Source: Propionibacterium sp. (GTDB lineage Bacteria > Actinomycetota > Actinomycetes > Propionibacteriales > Propionibacteriaceae). From it: a DNA stretch of 64,000 nucleotides. This document shows, piece after piece, positions 16,145 to 24,804 of the stretch (the first letter of the stretch is position 1; each line of letters begins with the position of its first letter). The notes below the pieces were generated by a model. That model was not told the origin of the DNA. It searched no databases and saw only the letters and a list, made by a program, of their open reading frames with translations. The position numbers and the translations under genes were made by a program. The DNA lies in assembly GCA_012517965.1 (NCBI GenBank), contig JAAYTZ010000005.1, positions 1 to 64,000 on the forward strand, in the 5' to 3' direction.

Positions 16145-18793
16145 TCACTTCTTGGACTGCCGGTAGAAGGTGTTCTCCAGCGGGTACTTCGTGCGGAACA
16201 CGCCGTCCTTCTGGAAGTAGGCCTCCTGCGCCGCCGGAGCGGCCATGCAGCAGGTGATCTCGCCGATGCCCTTCGCGCCGTAGGCGGGGTCGTCGTCGGT
16301 GCCCCGGTTGACGAAGATCGTTGTGACCGGTGGCATCTGGTTGGCCTTGACGAGCCCCAACTGGGCCAGCTTCTGATCCGGGACGCCGTTGGTGTACGTG
16401 AAGTTCTCGGTCAGGCCGTAGCCGATGCCCATCGCGATGCCGCCGATGACCTGGCCCTTGGCCGCGCCGGGGTTGACGATTGTGCCGGAGTCGTGGGCCG
16501 CCACGATCTCGATGATCTCGCCGGTATCCCGCTTGATCGCGACCAACTGGGTGCCGTAGGCGTAGGCCAGGTGGCTGACCGGGTTCGGCTTGGTCGAGGT
16601 GATCGGGTCGGTGACGGCGTCGAACTCGCCCATGAAGACTCGGCCCTCGAGGTCGGCGAGCGTCTTGCCGGCGTCCAGTTCGGCCTTCAGCTGCTGGCCG
16701 GCGATGCGGGTCGCCTGACCGGTGAACACCGTCTGCCGGGACGCCGTCGTGGTGCCGGCGTCCGGGGCGTAGCTGGTGTCCGGCATGGTGTAGACGAACG
16801 TCTCCAGCGGCAGGCCCGTCGATTCGACGGCCATCTGGACCACGACCGTCGCGATGCCCTGGCCGTTGGCCGCGGCGGAGGTGCGCACCTCGACCTTGCC
16901 GTTCACGACCGCCAGGTTGCAGCGGCCGGGGTCCTTCAGGCCCACGCCGATGCCGGCGTTCTTGAGCCCGCAGGCGATGCCGACGCAGACGTCCGGGTCG
17001 GCCTTGTACTTGTCGTAGAAGGGCTTGACCGCGTCGAGGCTCTCGACCAGCGCGACGTCGTGGCCGACGATCTGCCCGTTGGGCAGCGCCAGGCCGGGGC
17101 GGATGGCGTTGCGATAGCGGAACTCGAACGGGTCGATGCCGGCCTGGCGGGCCAGGTCGTTGAGCATCGGTTCGATGACCGCGGCGGACTGGGTGACGCC
17201 GAAGCCGCGGAACGCACCGGTCGGCGGGTTGTTGGTGTAGACCGCGTCGCCGACGATGTCGATGTCGTGGTAGTTGTACGGCCCGCCGAGGTGGGTGCAG
17301 GTGCGCTGCAGCACCGGGCCCGACAGCGATCCGTAGGCGCCGCAGTCGGCCAGCACCCGGGCCTGCATGGCCTGCAGGATGCCGTCGGCGTCGCAGCCGA
17401 CCTTGATCTGGATCGTCATGGGGTGCCGCTTGGGGTGGTAGTTGATGCTGTCGGTGCGGCCGAACTTCACCTTGACGGGCCGCTGCACCAGGAAGGCGCA
17501 CAGTGCGGCCTGGTGCTGGACCGACATGTCCTCCTTGCCGCCGAAACCACCGCCGACCCAGGCGGACCGGATGCGCACCTTCTCCTGCGGCAGGCCGAGG
17601 TACTCGGCCACCTCGTGGTACTCGTCGTAGATGCCCTGGCCGGCGGTGATGACCATGATGCCGTCGCCGTCGGGGATGCCGATCGCGGCCTCGGTCTCCA
17701 TGAAGGCGTGCTCCTGGGCCGGCAGATCCCAGGTGGCCTCGGCGAAGAAGGTGCTGCGGGCGAAGCCGGCCTCGGCGTCCCCGCGCTTGACGACCTCGTG
17801 GTCGTAGACGTTGTTGGTCGGCTGGATCCACTTGCCGAACTGCTTGTAGCCCTCGCCGTGGATGAGGGGCGCGCCCTCGGCCAGGCCGGCCTCGGGGCTG
17901 GTGACGGGCTCGAGTTCCTCGTAGTCGATCTTGACGGCGTCCGCGGCGGCCTCGGCCTGCTTGAGGGTCTCGGCGACGACGATGGCGAGGGTGTCGCCCT
18001 TCATCTTCGTCTCCTCGCCGACGGCGATCATGCCGGGCCAGTCCTTGGCGAGGTGGCCGATGTAGCGGTTGCCCGGGATGTCGGCGGCGGTCAGGATGCG
18101 GATGACGCCCGGCATCTTCTCGGCCTCGGTGGTGTCGATGCCGTTGATCTTGGCGCGGGCGCACGGCGAGAAGACGTTGCGTCCGTGGACCAGGCCCTCG
18201 ATCTCGAGGTCGTCGACGTAGTCGCCGTAGCCGAGCGTCTTCTCGACGGAGTCGACGCGGAAGAAGTCGGAGCCGACGCGACCGTCGGCGTCCGGCGCCG
18301 GGATCTCGGCGCCCTCGCGCATCATCTGCGCGTAGTCCAGGATCGCGTCCTCGATCTGCTGGTAGCCGGTGCAGCGGCAGATGTTGGTGCGGATGGCGAA
18401 CTTGACCTCGTCACGGGTGGGTTCGGGTTTGGTGTCCACCAGGGCCTTGGCCGAGATGACCATGCCGGGAATGCAGAAGCCGCACTGCACGGCGCTGTTC
18501 TTGGCGAAGGTGTAGGCGAAGACGTCCTTCTCGCGCTGGCTGAAGCCCTCGATCGTCACGATCTTCTTGCCCACCAGGCGCTTGGTGCGCTGCGTGCAGG
18601 CCCGGACGGCCTTACCGTCGACCAGCACCATGCAGGTGCCGCAGGAACCCTGGTTGCAGCCGTCCTTGGCCGACTTGATCTTCAGCTTGTCGCGCAGCAC
18701 CTCGAGCAGGTCGAGGTCCTCGTCGAAGCCGTGGTCGGTTCCGTTGACGTTCAGGGTGAACTGGGGTGCGGCAGTGGTCGTCTCTTGAGTCAC
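16145..18793 (-). CDS. xdhD: Selenium-dependent-type xanthine dehydrogenase, Fe-S/Mo fusion (XdhD)
   Basis: The 882-residue protein fuses an N-terminal two-[2Fe-2S] domain to the molybdopterin domain, the XdhD / Se-dependent XDH arrangement. Cluster ligands are C46, C51, C54, C66 and C104, C107, C139, C141. The Mo domain shows GGGFGGKED, TGAFRGFG and AYGAKGIGEITC with the catalytic glutamate. It hydroxylates purines (hypoxanthine, xanthine) or runs in reverse on urate, with a labile Se ligand on Mo inferred from the neighbours. There is no FAD domain and no FAD-subunit gene in the window, so the electron partner is unknown. The GTG at 18793 follows AAGGA at good spacing. It is encoded after xdhC, across a 303-base gap. 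Confidence 0.93.
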   Translation of the reverse strand: MTQETTTAAPQFTLNVNGTDHGFDEDLDLLEVLRDKLKIKSAKDGCNQGSCGTCMVLVDGKAVRACTQRTKRLVGKKIVTIEGFSQREKDVFAYTFAKNSAVQCGFCIPGMVISAKALVDTKPEPTRDEVKFAIRTNICRCTGYQQIEDAILDYAQMMREGAEIPAPDADGRVGSDFFRVDSVEKTLGYGDYVDDLEIEGLVHGRNVFSPCARAKINGIDTTEAEKMPGVIRILTAADIPGNRYIGHLAKDWPGMIAVGEETKMKGDTLAIVVAETLKQAEAAADAVKIDYEELEPVTSPEAGLAEGAPLIHGEGYKQFGKWIQPTNNVYDHEVVKRGDAEAGFARSTFFAEATWDLPAQEHAFMETEAAIGIPDGDGIMVITAGQGIYDEYHEVAEYLGLPQEKVRIRSAWVGGGFGGKEDMSVQHQAALCAFLVQRPVKVKFGRTDSINYHPKRHPMTIQIKVGCDADGILQAMQARVLADCGAYGSLSGPVLQRTCTHLGGPYNYHDIDIVGDAVYTNNPPTGAFRGFGVTQSAAVIEPMLNDLARQAGIDPFEFRYRNAIRPGLALPNGQIVGHDVALVESLDAVKPFYDKYKADPDVCVGIACGLKNAGIGVGLKDPGRCNLAVVNGKVEVRTSAAANGQGIATVVVQMAVESTGLPLETFVYTMPDTSYAPDAGTTTASRQTVFTGQATRIAGQQLKAELDAGKTLADLEGRVFMGEFDAVTDPITSTKPNPVSHLAYAYGTQLVAIKRDTGEIIEIVAAHDSGTIVNPGAAKGQVIGGIAMGIGYGLTENFTYTNGVPDQKLAQLGLVKANQMPPVTTIFVNRGTDDDPAYGAKGIGEITCCMAAPAAQEAYFQKDGVFRTKYPLENTFYRQSKK

Positions 18794-18918
18794 GATCGTC
18801 CTTCCCGTCCGGACGCCTTCCGTCGAAGGCGGCCTCGATGCTCCGTTGTCATCAGCCCGCTGGTCCTGCAGCTCGTCGCCAGGTCGCGGACTCGCGCACT
18901 CTGCTAGAAGAAGAGCAT

Positions 18919-18932
18919 ACCTGGGCCAAGGT
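18919..18932. promoter_or_regulatory. Candidate operator upstream of xdhD
   Basis: ACCTGGGCCAAGGT matches the perfect palindrome at 33908-33921 at 11 of 14 positions and lies 126 bases before the xdhD start, inside the xdhC-xdhD gap. Confidence 0.5.
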
Positions 18933-19017
18933 TGAACGGCGTGGGGCCGGGCAATCTCCCGTGTGGCATCTCGAAACCATTCGGCGTGGGCGCCCCAACG
19001 GCGCCCCACTCGACAAT

Positions 19018-19057
19018 GCAGTAGATCCGGTGGGGTAGACGACGCCTGATCTACTGC
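19018..19057. repeat. Inverted repeat in the 303-base xdhC-xdhD gap
   Basis: GCAGTAGATC (19018-19027) and GATCTACTGC (19048-19057) are perfect arms around 20 bases, with further partial pairing outside. Closer to xdhD, GGCGCCCCA occurs twice with an 11-base period (18989-18997 and 19000-19008). The gap (18794-19096) holds no gene; it may terminate the upstream operon and start xdhD. Confidence 0.5.
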
Positions 19058-19096
19058 GTTGTTCGGCGCGCACCCGGATTCGGTTCAGCCAGCAGG

Positions 19097-20095
19097 TCAG
19101 AGCACCTCGAACAGCACCCGGATGCGCCCGCCGCAGATCATGCCGAGCGACGCCCCCTCCCGGTCGGAGAGTTCGTAGTCGGCGAGGTCCACCTCGGGCC
19201 CGACGCGCAGCATCTCCTGAGCGGCCAGGATGACGGCGTGCTCGACCGCGCCGCCACCCACCGAGCCGGCCAGGGGGCCGTCGATGTCGACCAGCATCCG
19301 GCTGCCGGTGCCGCGGGGGGCGGAGCCGCCGTGGCCGATGATCGTGGCGAGGACGGCCTCCCGCTCGGGACGGTGGGCGAGCCCCTCGATGATGTCGCGG
19401 ACGGCCGGGTCGAACGTGCCTCGGGGTCGGCTGTTGCGCACCGTCACCACCTCGGCCGCGATCGCCACGGCGATCTCGGCCGGCTCCCGGCCGCCGAGGG
19501 GGAGCCCGATCGGGGCGTGCAGGGCGGCGATCTTCTCGGCGGGGACGCCGGCCTCGGCCAGCGCCGCGTTGACGGCGGCCACCTTGCCGCGCGACCCGAT
19601 CATGCCGACGTACTCGAACGGCTTCGCCAGGCACGCCTGGGCCGACTCGCGGTCCTGCCGGTGGCCCGGCGTCACGAGCACGTAGTAGCTGTTGGCGTAG
19701 TCGGGCAGGGCGGCGAGCGTCTCGGCGTAGCCGCCGCAGAGCACGCGGACGCCGGCGGGCAGCCGCTCGCCCGTCGCGAACTCGGGTCGCTCGTCGATGA
19801 CCGTCACCCGGAAGCCGAGCAGCACCGCGATGTGGGCGAAGGCCGTGCCGACGTGCCCGGCCCCCGCGATCACCAGGCGCGGCTCGCCCATGAGGGTCTC
19901 GGCGAAGCCGCAGGCGTCGCCGGTCTCCCGGCAGGCCTCGCCCAGCCCGCGGGCGGGCGCCCCGGGCAGCGAGGCGGGATCGCCGTCCCACGGGTCGGCC
20001 TCGCCGGCGCGGGGGCCGCTGGCCCAGTGGAAGCGGGCGTCGGCGCCGTGATCGTCGATGCGGTCGAACAGGGCGAGGTAGTCGGCGCGGTTCAT
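19097..20095 (-). CDS. XdhC/CoxI-family molybdenum hydroxylase maturation protein
   Basis: The 332-residue protein combines a Rossmann-fold XdhC domain (RLVIAGAGHVGTAFAHIA at about 72-89, ALHAPIGLPLGGREPAEIAV near 190-210) with a CoxI-type segment at the C-terminus (GGSAPRGTGSRML, GSVGGGAVEHAVI, GMICGGRIRVLFE). XdhC proteins bind molybdopterin cofactor, help insert it and help sulfurate it before it enters xanthine dehydrogenase. Here the domain order is Rossmann first, the reverse of many XdhC proteins. Its ATG at 20095 overlaps the yqeC stop (ATGA). It belongs to the selenium-cofactor gene set and should act on XdhD. Confidence 0.88.
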   Translation of the reverse strand: MNRADYLALFDRIDDHGADARFHWASGPRAGEADPWDGDPASLPGAPARGLGEACRETGDACGFAETLMGEPRLVIAGAGHVGTAFAHIAVLLGFRVTVIDERPEFATGERLPAGVRVLCGGYAETLAALPDYANSYYVLVTPGHRQDRESAQACLAKPFEYVGMIGSRGKVAAVNAALAEAGVPAEKIAALHAPIGLPLGGREPAEIAVAIAAEVVTVRNSRPRGTFDPAVRDIIEGLAHRPEREAVLATIIGHGGSAPRGTGSRMLVDIDGPLAGSVGGGAVEHAVILAAQEMLRVGPEVDLADYELSDREGASLGMICGGRIRVLFEVL

Positions 20096-20853
20096 GGTGT
20101 GCCTCCCGTGAAGGTGGTTGGGTGGTTCGAGGCCAGCAGGACCCGTTCGCCGGGCAACAGCGCGGCGACGGCCCGGCCGAGTGCGACGCGGCCAGCGTCG
20201 TCGGCCTGGTTGAGGACGACGACGCGGCGTCCGGCCCAGGCGGCGAGCCGGGGATTGTCGAGGTAACCGGCCCGCAGCAACACCGCCGCGGTCGCCGGGT
20301 CGAGGGGCCGCGCTGCGGCGTCCCGATCGCCCAGCAGGGCGGCGGCCGTCTCGGGGCGGCAGCACACCTCGCCGAGCGGCCGCCCGACCGCCGACAGGCC
20401 CGCGACGACGAGGAGCAGGTCGGTCCAGGCGGGGACCACGGGCTCGTAGTCGGCCGGCACCTTGAACGGCAACCGCCGCGAGCCGTCGCCCTCGACGACG
20501 ACCACGTCGGCGGCGGCGTGCAGGCGGTCGAGTTCGGCGTCGGCGAACGGGCCGAACTTGCTCTCGCTCACCCGGGCTCCCGCGAGGACGACCCGCCCGG
20601 GCCGCGCGAGCGCCCGCAGGGCGGCGGCGGGTTCGTCGACGAGCTCCGGCTCGATCGTCATCCTGGTCGTGGTGACGAGCAGCGCCCGGGCGCCGGACGC
20701 GGCGGCCTCCGCGGTCAGCGCGTGCGCCAGGGTGGTCTTGCCGCCGGCGCCGACGAGCGTGACCGTCCCCCGGGGCGGCCGGCCGATCGCCGCCCAGAGC
20801 GGGCGCGGGGCCGGGTCGTCAGGCGTCCAGGCGCGCGAAGCGGCGATCGGCAT
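20092..20853 (-). CDS. yqeC: YqeC-like selenium-dependent hydroxylase accessory protein
   Basis: The 253-residue protein has a P-loop VGAGGKTT at about residues 34-41, then LLVTTTRM and VVVVEGDGSRRLPFKVPADY, the signature of YqeC. The family co-occurs with SelD, YqeB and molybdenum hydroxylases in genomes that use selenium as a Mo cofactor ligand; its biochemical step is unknown. The start at 20853 overlaps the end of the DUF3343 gene by 35 bases; no in-frame ATG or GTG was found between that stop and the P-loop. The stop overlaps xdhC by four bases. Confidence 0.88.
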   Translation of the reverse strand: MPIAASRAWTPDDPAPRPLWAAIGRPPRGTVTLVGAGGKTTLAHALTAEAAASGARALLVTTTRMTIEPELVDEPAAALRALARPGRVVLAGARVSESKFGPFADAELDRLHAAADVVVVEGDGSRRLPFKVPADYEPVVPAWTDLLLVVAGLSAVGRPLGEVCCRPETAAALLGDRDAAARPLDPATAAVLLRAGYLDNPRLAAWAGRRVVVLNQADDAGRVALGRAVAALLPGERVLLASNHPTTFTGGTP

Positions 20854-21067
20854 GGCGGTAGACCCCCTCCCGGCGGAGTGCGGCGAGCGGCGCGAGGGCG
20901 TCCGGCGGGGCGGCGGCGGGGAGCAGCCACGCCAGCCCGCAGGACGCCGCGATCCCGGTGGGCAGCGGGATCAGCCGCCCCGGGACGCCGCCGGTGCGGG
21001 CGGCGTCCTCGAAGGCGAACGCGTCCACCGTGCGCGCGAAGGTCACGACCAGGGCCCCGGCCTCCAC
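20819..21067 (-). CDS. DUF3343 small protein, putative Se/S carrier
   Basis: This 82-residue protein reads LVVTFARTVDAFAFEDAART near the start, then GGVPGRLIPLPTGIAASCGL, which is the DUF3343 pattern with its single conserved cysteine (SCG). DUF3343 proteins are found with selenium-trait genes and have been proposed as selenium or sulfur carriers. The GTG at 21067 lies one base after the stop of the cysteine desulfurase gene, so reinitiation is likely; a longer in-frame start inside the desulfurase gene is less plausible. The pair suggests direct hand-off of Se or S from the desulfurase cysteine. Confidence 0.8.
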   Translation of the reverse strand: MEAGALVVTFARTVDAFAFEDAARTGGVPGRLIPLPTGIAASCGLAWLLPAAAPPDALAPLAALRREGVYRHADRRFARLDA

Positions 21068-21068
21068 G

Positions 21069-22208
21069 TCAGGACGCCTCGTGGATGGCGCGCACCGTGG
21101 CGATCGCCGCGTCGATCTCGGCATCGGTGGTGGTGGGCCCCGGGCTGAAGCGGACCAGCCCGGTGGCCTCGCTGCCGTAGTGCCGGTGCACCAGGGGCGC
21201 GCAGTGGTAGCCGGCGCGCACCGCGATCCCGGCGCGCTGCCACAGCTGGTCCGCGACCTCGCCGGGATCGATGACCCGGCCGGCGCGGTCGAGCACCGAC
21301 CCCGACACCACGGGGACGCCCCAGCCCACCACGTCGGGCGCGGCCCAGCAGCCGAGGCCCGCCAGCCCGGCGCGCAGCCGAGCCGCGGCGGCCAGGGCCG
21401 CCGCCGGGGGGCCCGCGGGGTCAGCCAGGTGCAGCTCCAGCGCCGCGTTCAGACCCGCGAACCCGGGCACGTTCGGGGTGCCCGCCTCCAGGGCCTCGGG
21501 CAGGTCGGCCGGCATGGTCTCGGCGAACGAGTCGAACCCGGTGCCGCCCACCAGCAGCGGCTTCGGCAGGACGCCCTCGGCCAGCACGAGCAGGCCGGTG
21601 CCGGCCGGCCCGTGCAGCGCCTTGTGGCCGCCGCAGGCCAGCGCGGCGACGGGGACACCGGCCAGGTCGACCGGGAGCGCGCCGGCGGTCTGGGCGGCGT
21701 CCACGATGAGGGGCACGCCCCGAGCCGCGCACACCGCCGCGATCTCGTCGAGCGGCTGCACGGTTCCCAGCACGTTGGACGCGTGATTCAGCACCACGGC
21801 CCGGGTCTCGGGGCGCAGCGCGGCCGCGACGGCGTCCGGGCCGACCTGGCCGCGCTCGGAGCGCACGATCGTCAACGCCACCCCCCGCTGCCGGGCGGCG
21901 TACAGGGGCCGCAGCACCGAGTTGTGCTCCAGGTCCGTGGTCACGGCGTGGTCGCCGGGGGAGAGCAGCCCCGCGATCGCCAGGTTCAGCCCCATCGTCG
22001 CGCTGCCGGTCAGTACCACCCGGTCGGGGCTGGCGCCGAACAGCTCCGCGGCGAGCCGGCGCGTCGCCAGCAGGATCCGCCCGGCGGCCAGCGCCGGCCC
22101 GTGCGCCGACCGGCCCGGGTTCCCGGCCTCGGCGAGGGCGGCCACCATGGCCGCGCCGACGGCGTCCGGCTTGGGCCAGCTGGTCGCCGCGTTGTCGAGG
22201 TAGATCAC
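21069..22208 (-). CDS. Cysteine desulfurase family protein (selenium-trait type)
   Basis: The 379-residue aminotransferase class V protein starts MIYLDNAATSWPKP, has the PLP lysine in GGHKALHGPAGTG and a probable catalytic cysteine in AGYHCAPLVH. It belongs to the short SufS/CsdA-like group commonly encoded with yqeB, yqeC and selD rather than with Fe-S assembly genes. It would mobilise sulfur from cysteine or selenium from selenocysteine for SelD or for sulfuration of the Mo cofactor. The GTG start at 22208 overlaps the yqeB stop (GTGA). Confidence 0.88.
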   Translation of the reverse strand: MIYLDNAATSWPKPDAVGAAMVAALAEAGNPGRSAHGPALAAGRILLATRRLAAELFGASPDRVVLTGSATMGLNLAIAGLLSPGDHAVTTDLEHNSVLRPLYAARQRGVALTIVRSERGQVGPDAVAAALRPETRAVVLNHASNVLGTVQPLDEIAAVCAARGVPLIVDAAQTAGALPVDLAGVPVAALACGGHKALHGPAGTGLLVLAEGVLPKPLLVGGTGFDSFAETMPADLPEALEAGTPNVPGFAGLNAALELHLADPAGPPAAALAAAARLRAGLAGLGCWAAPDVVGWGVPVVSGSVLDRAGRVIDPGEVADQLWQRAGIAVRAGYHCAPLVHRHYGSEATGLVRFSPGPTTTDAEIDAAIATVRAIHEAS

Positions 22209-23065
22209 GGCCGCCAGGGCGGGGGCTGGTAGTGGCCCGCGGCGCGCAGCCCCTGCAGGACGGCGTCCAGGGCGCCCCCGCCGATCGCGCGCGACTTGTC
22301 CGAGATGGTGTCGCAGGCGGACGCCAGTTCGACGCGGGGGTCGACGTCGGCGATCTTGAACCGCGCCGGGACGACGAAGCCGTCCGGGATCATCCCGCGG
22401 ATCACCCCGTCGATCGCCGAGGTCACCTCGGCGTCCGTGTCGCCGTGCACGACGCAGACGACCTGGCCGGCGGTCACGACGTCGCCGATGCCGCGGCGCA
22501 CCTCGACGACCCCGGCGATGGGGGAGTGCAGCACCCGTTCGGCGGCGCGGCCGGCGATCAGGCCGGGGATGCCGGTGTTGGGCAGCGCCGGGCCCGAGGC
22601 GATGACCCGGCCCAGGTCGTGGCCGCGCATCGTCTCGACGACGTAGTCGACGTCGTCGCCGGCGCTGAAGCCCGGCCCAAGGCCGACGGTGACGGGGGCC
22701 ATGGCGCGGCGGGTGCCGACGTTGCGCTTGGCGAGCACCGCGTCGACCAGCGCCCAGGGGGTGACCTCGGCGAGCACGGCGGCGTCCGGGTCGACGAGGA
22801 CCGGCACGGTGCCGAGCGTGCCGGACGCCAGCAGGGCGGACGCCTCCGTCCAGTCCGCGGCGCGGACGCCGGTGAGGTCCTCGACCTGCCAGCGGCCACG
22901 CTGGACGGTGGGGCTGAGCGCCGCCCGCCAGCGGATCGCCATCGGGTGGGCCATCTCGAGCGCCACCACCGCGAAGCCCGCATGCACCAGCTTCTGGATG
23001 ACGCCGGTGGCGATGTCGCCGGCGCCCCGGACGACGACCAGGCCCGGCCGGAGCGGCGCACTCAC
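22205..23065 (-). CDS. yqeB: YqeB-like selenium-dependent molybdenum hydroxylase accessory protein
   Basis: The 286-residue protein has an N-terminal Rossmann motif VVVRGAGDIATGVIQKL, then ALEMAHPMAIRW and VGLGPGFSAGDDVDYVVET, which are hallmarks of YqeB. The C-terminal part contains a biotinyl-like beta region (HSPIAGVVEVRRGIGDVV). YqeB is one of the markers of the selenium-cofactor trait and is thought to help install the labile selenium in molybdenum hydroxylases such as XdhD. It overlaps both neighbours by four bases (yedF upstream, the desulfurase downstream), so all three are translationally coupled. Confidence 0.92.
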   Translation of the reverse strand: MSAPLRPGLVVVRGAGDIATGVIQKLVHAGFAVVALEMAHPMAIRWRAALSPTVQRGRWQVEDLTGVRAADWTEASALLASGTLGTVPVLVDPDAAVLAEVTPWALVDAVLAKRNVGTRRAMAPVTVGLGPGFSAGDDVDYVVETMRGHDLGRVIASGPALPNTGIPGLIAGRAAERVLHSPIAGVVEVRRGIGDVVTAGQVVCVVHGDTDAEVTSAIDGVIRGMIPDGFVVPARFKIADVDPRVELASACDTISDKSRAIGGGALDAVLQGLRAAGHYQPPPWRP

Positions 23066-23667
23066 GGCTTGATCACCACGTCCGCGGCCATCAGCGTCTC
23101 GACGATGGTGTACATGTTCGTGACCCCGCCCACCTGGAGGGAGTCGGCGAGGCCGTAGTGGTTCAGGCAGGTGCCGCAGGTGAGGATCTCGACGCCGGCG
23201 TCCTCGAGGCGGCGCAGGTCCTCGATGCTCTCGGAGCCCGCCGTGGTCAGGTAGGCGCCGCCGTTGTAGAACAGCACGGTGTCCGGCCAGGTGTCCTGTT
23301 CGGTCAGCGCGTACAGGAAGCCCTTCAGCAGCGTCGCCCCGAGCCGATCGTCCCCCTCGCCCATCGTGGGCGCGGACACCGCCACCACCTTGACCGGACG
23401 CCGCCCGGCGGCGGCCGCGGCCGCGGGGCCGGGAGCGGCGGCGGGGGCGTCCGGCTTGGTGAGGACGACGTGGAAGTCGGCGGGCTGCTGGGCGCCGCGG
23501 GTGAAGCCGTAGCCGCGCTGTTGGGCGAACTTGGCCAGGTTCTCGACGGCGGTCGGGTTGTCGACGACGACCTCGACGCTGGTGCCCGGCGCGGCCGCCT
23601 CCAGCACCTTCTTGGTCTCGATGACCGGGATGGGGCAGCTCTTGCCGGTGTGGTCCAGGGTTTCCAT
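23062..23667 (-). CDS. yedF: YedF-like sulfurtransferase/selenium metabolism protein
   Basis: The 201-residue protein has an N-terminal TusA-like domain with the sulfur-carrier motif SCPIPVIETKKVL (C11), an alanine/proline linker near residues 72-92 and a C-terminal DsrE-like domain containing LTCGTCLNHYGL. This two-domain layout defines the selenium metabolism protein YedF (TusA + DsrE). It probably carries selenium or sulfur as a per(selen)osulfide to or from SelD. It is encoded 16 bases after selD and overlaps yqeB. Confidence 0.92.
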   Translation of the reverse strand: METLDHTGKSCPIPVIETKKVLEAAAPGTSVEVVVDNPTAVENLAKFAQQRGYGFTRGAQQPADFHVVLTKPDAPAAAPGPAAAAAAGRRPVKVVAVSAPTMGEGDDRLGATLLKGFLYALTEQDTWPDTVLFYNGGAYLTTAGSESIEDLRRLEDAGVEILTCGTCLNHYGLADSLQVGGVTNMYTIVETLMAADVVIKP

Positions 23668-23683
23668 GACGGCCTCTCTTGGG

Positions 23684-24748
23684 TCAGCGCACGAGGATCG
23701 TGTGGGGGGCGCGGTCGGTGACGACGCCGATGACGGCGGCGGGCAGGGGTGCCCCGGCGGCTCGCCGCTCGGCGGCGAGGGCGGCGACGTAGGCGTCCGC
23801 CTCGGCGCGCGGCAGCGCGGCCAGCAGCCCGCCGGAGGTCTGGGCGTCGAACAGCACTTCCTGGACGCCGAACGGCACCCCCGGCGCGAACACCAGGCCG
23901 TTGTCCTCGGCGAAGGTGCGGTTCCGCTGGGCGGCTGCGGTGAGGTAGAACTCCTCGGCGAGTCGGCGGACGCCGGGCACCAACGGCAGCGTCAGCGTGT
24001 CCAGCGTCGCCGAGTAGGCCGAACCGAGCATCTCGACGAGGTGCCCGGCCAGGCCGAAGCCCGTCACGTCGGTGACCGCGTGCACGTCGCGCTCGTGGAG
24101 GAGGGCCGCGGCGCGGAGGTTGAGTTCGACCATCGACGCGACCGCCGCCTCGAAGGAGCCGGCGGGGGCGGCGTCCATCCGGTGCGCGGCGCAGGCGATG
24201 CCGACGCCGAGCGGCTTGGTCAGCACCAGGGCGTCCCCGGGCAGCGGGGTGTCGTTGCGCCACAGGCGGTCGGGGTGGACCGTGCCGCTCACCGACAGGC
24301 CGTACTTGATCCCGTCGTCGGTGATCGAGTGTCCGCCGGCCAGGGACGCCCCCGCCGCGGCGACGCGCTCGGCGCCGCCGGCCAGGATCGCGCCGAGGAG
24401 GTTGAGGTCGCCGTCCTCGGGGAACGCGACGATGTTGAGCGCGGTGCGCGGGACGCCGCCCATGGCCCAGACATCGGAGAGGGCGTTGGTGGCGGCGATC
24501 TGGCCGAAGGTGTAGGGGTCCTCGACGACCGGGGGGAAGAAGTCGAGGGTGTGCACCAGCGCGAGGTCGTCGGTGAGCCGCAGCACGGCGGCGTCGTCGG
24601 CGGAGTCGAAGCCCACCAGCAGGTCGGGATCGGTCGGCCGGGGGAGCTTGGACAGCACGCGCGCGAGCGCCCTGGGGCCCAACTTCGAGGTGCACCCGCC
24701 CCCGGTGCAGAACAGCTGGGACGCGGCGGCGCTCGGCTCCGTTGGCAT
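23684..24748 (-). CDS. selD: Selenide, water dikinase
   Basis: The 354-residue ATP-dependent enzyme makes selenophosphate from selenide. The N-terminal active site reads GGGCTSKLGPRAL: the lysine and the cysteine matching E. coli Cys17 are present, while the second cysteine of the E. coli GCGCK motif is serine. Further motifs are GFDSADDAAVL, HTLDFFPPVVEDPY, FGQIAATNALSDVWAMGG and DVTGFGLAGHLVEM. No in-frame UGA is present, so it is not itself a selenoprotein. The ATG at 24748 follows AGGAGAG. selA, selB and selC are not in the window; the neighbours instead point to use of selenophosphate for the Mo-hydroxylase cofactor. Confidence 0.95.
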   Translation of the reverse strand: MPTEPSAAASQLFCTGGGCTSKLGPRALARVLSKLPRPTDPDLLVGFDSADDAAVLRLTDDLALVHTLDFFPPVVEDPYTFGQIAATNALSDVWAMGGVPRTALNIVAFPEDGDLNLLGAILAGGAERVAAAGASLAGGHSITDDGIKYGLSVSGTVHPDRLWRNDTPLPGDALVLTKPLGVGIACAAHRMDAAPAGSFEAAVASMVELNLRAAALLHERDVHAVTDVTGFGLAGHLVEMLGSAYSATLDTLTLPLVPGVRRLAEEFYLTAAAQRNRTFAEDNGLVFAPGVPFGVQEVLFDAQTSGGLLAALPRAEADAYVAALAAERRAAGAPLPAAVIGVVTDRAPHTILVR

Positions 24749-24804
24749 GGGCTCTCCTGTGGCGTAGTGCATTGAAATGGTAGTCGACGGACGGTCGGGA
24801 GACG

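Noticed and set aside
23684-24748. Selenocysteine in SelD or in XdhD
   Set aside because: No in-frame TGA occurs before the stops; the SelD active site is encoded as cysteine.
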